From: Robiginitomaculum sp.
GTDB taxonomy: Bacteria > Pseudomonadota > Alphaproteobacteria > Caulobacterales > Maricaulaceae
Length of the DNA stretch: 5,893 bases
Reading direction: 5' to 3'
NCBI GenBank assembly: GCA_002733735.2
Contig: NVWT02000002.1
Span: 50,272 to 56,164, forward strand
Shown: positions 5,068-5,893 of the stretch, piece after piece
How positions within the stretch are numbered: position 1 is the first letter of the stretch
How the letters are laid out: every line of letters starts with the position of its first letter
The notes under the pieces: generated by a model
What the model was told of the DNA's origin: nothing
Database searches by the model: none
Seen by the model: the letters and a program-made list of their open reading frames with translations, nothing else
Program-made: the position numbers and the translations under genes

Positions 5068-5089
5068 AGTAACGCGCGAAGGCGCTACT
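5068..5089 (-). other. Hairpin spanning the yacG stop codon
   Basis: In the minus-strand RNA, AGUAGCGC and GCGUUACU pair over 8 positions (one G-U) around the loop CUUCGC; the yacG stop UAG lies inside the left arm. A run of seven T follows only about 20 nt later (complement of 5041-5047), just before the gltX ribosome binding site. That gap is too long for a standard intrinsic terminator, so this may be an RNA-processing or mRNA-stability element between yacG and gltX. Confidence 0.35.
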
Positions 5090-5261
5090 TGTCAACATCA
5101 CCGGGCAAGTGTTCCGGTTGATCGTCGTCTGACCCCGGCACTACATACGAGCCTTTTAGCCACCTACCAAGGTCGACTTGACGACAACGATCGGAACAAA
5201 ATGGCTTATGTGTTTGATCAGCTAGTTTCTTGCAAAGCGGGCATTTTAGTGTTGATTTCAT
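5085..5261 (-). CDS. yacG: DNA gyrase inhibitor YacG, zinc-binding
   Basis: YacG is a small zinc protein that binds GyrB and inhibits gyrase in E. coli. The signature is clear: CPLC (Cys7, Cys10), eleven residues, then FCSDRC (Cys22, Cys26), followed by RQVDLGRWL. The four cysteines bind zinc. The 11-residue spacing is shorter than in E. coli but is what I recall for alphaproteobacterial members. The acidic C-terminus (DDDQPEH...DVD) is normal. I chose the inner ATG (5259-5261, 58 residues): it overlaps the upstream RNase stop as ATGA and has GGGAGGT (complement of 5271-5277) 9 nt upstream. The longer ATG at 5277-5279 would place that ribosome binding site inside the coding sequence and add the non-conserved MGGGNI. 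Confidence 0.9.
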   Translation of the reverse strand: MKSTLKCPLCKKLADQTHKPFCSDRCRQVDLGRWLKGSYVVPGSDDDQPEHLPGDVDK

Positions 5262-5893
5262 AATGTTACCACCTCCCATTGCTGGCGAGAGAAACTCTCT
5301 TTCTCCACAAGACTAAACCGCGAACCGATACGGTTGCTAAGTTCTTCTTGCCAACCAATATTATCGTCTTTAAGCCATGCAAAAACGGCTGCTCCGGCGC
5401 GGAATTCTAACTGCTTTGAAGTGTTGGCCAGAGCCTCGTTCTCAAGGCCGCGCAGGCTTTCCAAAGCAATGGTTTCCAAAGTTTTTTTACCATTACGACC
5501 AAGCAGAATTTCTGATGGTGAACGCATAGTTCGCCGGCGCAATAACTCAACAGTTCCAAAGCGCGACATTGGCAATAAATCAACCCTAGCCGGATCATGT
5601 TTTGCCATAGCATTCAAAGCCGCAGCCAAGGCCGCCCGCTCGTTTTTCGTTCGCATCGGCGCAAAATCAATAACCACAATTCCGCCCAAGGAGCGTAACC
5701 GTAAGTGACGAAATGCAGTTTGCGCAGCTTTATAATTAAATTTGCCGCCAGTTTGCGATGAATTTGCCGTATCCACATCTATTGCCACCAAAGCTCTGGT
5801 TTGCTCGATGGCGATATTTCCACCGCCGGGAATTGTTACTAATTTGCCCAAAGCCTGATCTATGCTGGCATCAATTTGCTCGCGTCCCTCGCG
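5258..5893 (-). CDS. Ribonuclease E/G family protein, C-terminal part (5' end outside the window)
   Basis: This is the end of an RNase E/G-family endonuclease, which cuts single-stranded RNA during mRNA decay and rRNA maturation. The frame stays open to the window edge, and the first codons read REGREQIDASIDQAL, typical of sequence before the catalytic core; the TTG at 5849-5851 is internal, not a start. Catalytic metal-binding aspartates are visible in ALVAIDVD and in GGIVVIDFAPM (both matching the conserved IDVD and VIDF motifs). RFGTVELLRRRT is the usual segment before the zinc-link, yet no CPxC motif follows and this 211-residue part has no cysteine at all. It ends shortly after with no long RNase E scaffold tail. 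An RNase E/G relative directly before yacG is a recurrent alphaproteobacterial order. The gene overlaps yacG by 4 nt (ATGA). Confidence 0.9.
   Translation of the reverse strand, partial: REGREQIDASIDQALGKLVTIPGGGNIAIEQTRALVAIDVDTANSSQTGGKFNYKAAQTAFRHLRLRSLGGIVVIDFAPMRTKNERAALAAALNAMAKHDPARVDLLPMSRFGTVELLRRRTMRSPSEILLGRNGKKTLETIALESLRGLENEALANTSKQLEFRAGAAVFAWLKDDNIGWQEELSNRIGSRFSLVEKESFSRQQWEVVTL

Noticed and set aside
5849..5851. TTG as the start of the RNase E/G gene
   Set aside because: The frame continues upstream with family-like sequence (REGREQIDASIDQAL) to the window edge, so the gene is truncated by the window rather than starting here.

Overview
This window reads as chromosome of an alphaproteobacterium with moderate GC. 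The evidence is the gene set and its arrangement: fliX (a flagellar regulator known from alphaproteobacteria) divergent from flgI, a short flgJ made only of the rod-binding domain, a DksA lacking most zinc ligands, an HVGN-type glutamyl-tRNA synthetase, and an RNase E/G-yacG pair. A perfect CtrA-type box upstream of fliX supports this. The genus cannot be named from the sequence.

Layout. Positions 1-589 hold no credible protein gene. They contain two GC-rich palindromic intergenic repeats (1-37 and about 94-142), a cluster of AAGGGT/ACCCTT words able to form alternative hairpins (146-276), a 17-bp near-perfect direct repeat, an extended -10 promoter followed by a boxA-like rRNA-leader element (331-384), and a block of AT-rich palindromes near the 3' end of the flagellar operon (534-567). 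Positions 590-2483 (minus) are a tight flagellar operon, flgI-flgJ-flgN/flbY-like, with both junctions overlapping as TAATG. Positions 2484-2720 form a compact divergent control region: a sigma54 -24/-12 promoter for flgI, a possible FlbD (ftr-like) enhancer, and a CtrA box for fliX. Positions 2721-3134 (plus) are fliX and 3260-3688 (plus) are dksA, which has its own sigma70-type promoter. Positions 3685-5893 (minus) are an rng(partial)-yacG-gltX cluster whose last gene converges on dksA; the two stop codons share one TTAA.

How the parts fit. By analogy with Caulobacter, CtrA would switch on fliX early in the flagellar cascade. FliX controls the sigma54 activator FlbD, which would then act on the sigma54 promoter of flgI to make the P-ring, the rod-binding protein and the chaperone-like protein. 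The divergent region carries the sequence signals for both steps. DksA (ppGpp-linked control of transcription), GltX (charging tRNA-Glu), YacG (gyrase inhibitor) and the RNase E/G relative are housekeeping functions.

I found no clear novel multi-gene system. The most unusual piece is the boxA-like leader with a promoter but no rRNA gene behind it. The flgI/fliX control region is the best-supported regulatory finding.
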